Origin: a virus
Length of the DNA stretch: 30,611 nt
Reading direction: 5' to 3' (one strand)
Virus record (IMG/VR): IMGVR_UViG_3300033981_000791
Location: 1 to 30,611 of that record
The translations under genes and the position numbers were made by a program. The notes under the pieces are model-generated. The model searched no databases. It had not been told where the DNA came from and was given only the letters and a program-made list of their open reading frames with translations. Shown here in pieces: positions 29,244-30,611 of the stretch. The number at the start of each line of letters is the position of its first letter. The stretch's first letter is position 1.

Positions 29244-29923
29244 TTTACTGTCTTTTTAAGGTGTTTGGAGATGTCTTTTTGTGAGGGGTTAACTATCTGG
29301 TCAATCGGCTTTCTGCGAGCCTCTAAGCGATGCTGCAACTTTTGGTAGGTCTTATAGTCTGGGCAGTTAGTGATGGCTTCTTGAGCCAAGACAGCCTCAT
29401 CATCACTCAAATCAGTATGCCCTATTAAATTAAGTAGGATAAACTTCTCATCGTTGGTAGGGATGTCTTCGGTAACCTTATTAAAGTCCATCTCCTCGGC
29501 AGGGGTAGCCTCAAAGCCAGCCGCTTTCATAAGCCAGCTAATTAGATTCCTAAAGGCCTTGCCAGTGGCTCTGGTCTGAGCCATCGATAGGATAGCATAC
29601 TCATCCCATTGCCTTTTGTTGGCCTCTTTGTTAGAGCAAATAGCCACTCCTTTAGAGATGACCTCATTAGTGCCCCATTTGCAAATACTAACCTCTGCCA
29701 AGTATTTAATCTCGGTTTCGGTAGAGTGATTAGAGATGTAATTAAGCTGAGGGTAAAGACCTAACTGGGCTCCAGCCCACTGCCAAGACTCGACTAAGGG
29801 ATATTCTTTGCCCTTAATGTTGACAGTAAGTTTTTGCTCTTTTACAAATCTTTTTAGTTCGGAGGCTAGTTGCAGCGATTGTGCTGGCTTAGCCAAATCA
29901 TAGATAATTAAATCGTTTGACAT
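29240..29923 (-). CDS. putative ssDNA-annealing-like recombination protein
   Basis: A 227-residue protein. The core VNIKGKEYPLVESWQWAGAQ, SKGVAICSNKEANKRQWDEY and SMAQTRATGKAFRNLISWL recalls phage proteins with a Q-T-R-A-T-x-K-A-x-R motif of the kind found in Rad52/Erf-like annealing proteins and their relatives. The C-terminal third is charged and likely flexible. With NinG in the same operon it suggests a phage recombination pathway. The assignment is tentative because the fold is inferred from one motif. Confidence 0.5.
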   Translation of the reverse strand: MSNDLIIYDLAKPAQSLQLASELKRFVKEQKLTVNIKGKEYPLVESWQWAGAQLGLYPQLNYISNHSTETEIKYLAEVSICKWGTNEVISKGVAICSNKEANKRQWDEYAILSMAQTRATGKAFRNLISWLMKAAGFEATPAEEMDFNKVTEDIPTNDEKFILLNLIGHTDLSDDEAVLAQEAITNCPDYKTYQKLQHRLEARRKPIDQIVNPSQKDISKHLKKTVK

Positions 29924-29942
29924 GATGTGGTTTTTTATAAAG

Positions 29943-30224
29943 TTAAATCGTTTCTGATAACATTGAGCCTAATCCATTAGGATTTTCTTCATTCTTATTA
30001 ACGAACAAAGGGAGAGGAAACTTGCGTTCAAACTCCTTAGCTGGTATTTTCTCATCATCTACAAGATAATATCCTTGACCATCTGGTTCAATACGGAAAG
30101 GAGTAAATTGTCTAATGTACTTGTTACGGACATACTCTGCTGCTGTCATACGGAAATAGTTGTGTACTGCTGTGATCCATTCGTTGTAATCACGCATTGG
30201 GTGTGTGGGGTAAGTGGTTTTCAT
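29943..30224 (-). CDS. hypothetical protein
   Basis: A 93-residue protein starting MKTTYPTHPMRDYNEW, with an NYFRMTAAEYVRNKYIRQFT helix and KEFERKFPLPLFVNK. No family is recognised. It sits 19 bases before the annealing-like gene and follows a terminator, so it likely has its own promoter. Confidence 0.6.
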   Translation of the reverse strand: MKTTYPTHPMRDYNEWITAVHNYFRMTAAEYVRNKYIRQFTPFRIEPDGQGYYLVDDEKIPAKEFERKFPLPLFVNKNEENPNGLGSMLSETI

Positions 30225-30243
30225 GTGGTGAATTTAAGGGTAG

Positions 30244-30276
30244 TTAAAAAATGCCCCCAATGTAGAAACATCGGGG
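30244..30276 (-). terminator. intrinsic terminator on the minus strand
   Basis: On the minus strand CCCCGATGT (30276-30268) pairs with ACATTGGGG (30263-30255), with one G-U pair, around TTCT. It is followed by GCATTTTTT (30254-30246). It ends the gene at 30295-30564 and separates it from the recombination operon. Confidence 0.8.
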
Positions 30277-30294
30277 TTAACCTATTGCTTGCCA

Positions 30295-30564
30295 TCAATC
30301 ATGGGCTAGGCCCATAATGTCATCAATTTTATATTGAGTAGGTTTATAAGCTATGTCTATGACCTTTTCAGTAGCATTCATTCCTAATTGAATACCATAG
30401 TGAAACAATTTGAGCATAGTTATACCCAAATCATCGTGATTAAAAGATATTCTGACTTCATATAAGCCAGAAGGATCGGGGAATAGTTCTACTGTAAATC
30501 CATCGGCTTTGGACTGTAAAAACTCTGCTCTGTCGGAATTTAGAAAAAGTACAATGGTTTTCAT
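30295..30564 (-). CDS. hypothetical early protein
   Basis: An 89-residue protein read from ATG 30564 (a TTG at 30588 is possible). The pattern is beta-rich at the start (KTIVLFLNSDRAEFL, VELFPDPSGLYEVRISF) and helical later (ITMLKLFHYGIQLGMNATE). It is not recognised. It has its own terminator and is the first minus-strand gene in the window; upstream DNA runs out at 30611. Confidence 0.55.
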   Translation of the reverse strand: MKTIVLFLNSDRAEFLQSKADGFTVELFPDPSGLYEVRISFNHDDLGITMLKLFHYGIQLGMNATEKVIDIAYKPTQYKIDDIMGLAHD

Positions 30565-30611
30565 AAAGGGTGTTTTGATTATTGGCAAATGGTGTCTTGT
30601 AAAAGGCCTAT

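Noticed and set aside
1-30611. CRISPR array, tRNA, rRNA, transposase or integrase
   Set aside because: No regularly spaced repeats, cloverleaf or transposase/recombinase motif was seen by eye; weak or divergent ones could be missed.

Overview
The window is a large part of the genome of a tailed double-stranded DNA phage, or of an integrated relative, infecting a member of the Bacteroidota. Three things suggest that host group. First, several sites match the Bacteroidota -7 promoter box TAnnTTTG, and one on the minus strand at 26024-26055 also has a TTTG -33 box at the right spacing. Second, Shine-Dalgarno sequences are scarce before starts. Third, several proteins (overlapping C5 methyltransferase, NinG, early recombination-type proteins, tail proteins) resemble those of Bacteroidota phages. 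Siphovirus morphology is inferred from an HK97-type capsid set, a tape measure protein and tail chaperones with a predicted -1 frameshift. I see no integrase, repressor, tRNA, rRNA, insertion sequence or CRISPR array.

Layout, plus strand. 1-4620 is a glycan/methylation cassette: a small DNA-binding protein, three glycosyltransferase-like proteins, two small-molecule or glycan methyltransferases, an AT-rich DNA methyltransferase and a KdsC-like HAD phosphatase. It ends in a strong terminator at 4712-4744. 4750-13087 is packaging and head: a 46-aa protein, TerS, TerL, portal, MuF-like protein, prohead protease, major capsid protein (followed by a strong terminator), connector, head closure, gp10-like neck protein, tail terminator and tail tube. 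13093-21458 is the tail: two chaperone frames, tape measure, tail-tip protein, a pair of proteins sharing a duplicated domain, and a large fibre-like protein with a Sec signal peptide. 21460-23099 is lysis: small membrane proteins, a holin, a lipoprotein with the architecture of a unimolecular spanin, and an M15 peptidase endolysin. 23147-24747 holds a metallophosphoesterase, two unknowns and a minimal HExxH protein.

Layout, minus strand. 24709-30564 is the early/replication block, transcribed towards the late genes. In transcription order it holds an unknown gene with its own terminator, another unknown, a protein with a possible ssDNA-annealing motif, two conserved phage-type proteins, NinG, small regulators, a C5 cytosine methyltransferase that carries a second conserved-looking protein in the +1 frame, a DnaA domain IV-like protein, a ~430-nt non-coding region with a predicted structured small RNA, a replication-type protein and further small genes.

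The most notable items are the dual-coding methyltransferase locus (26422-27336), the promoter-to-terminator small RNA candidate (25924-26018), the glycan cassette in a phage, exported tail and lysis proteins, the DLPF tails shared by two early proteins, and the duplicated tail domain. All functional calls rest on reading motifs by eye; no database search was run.
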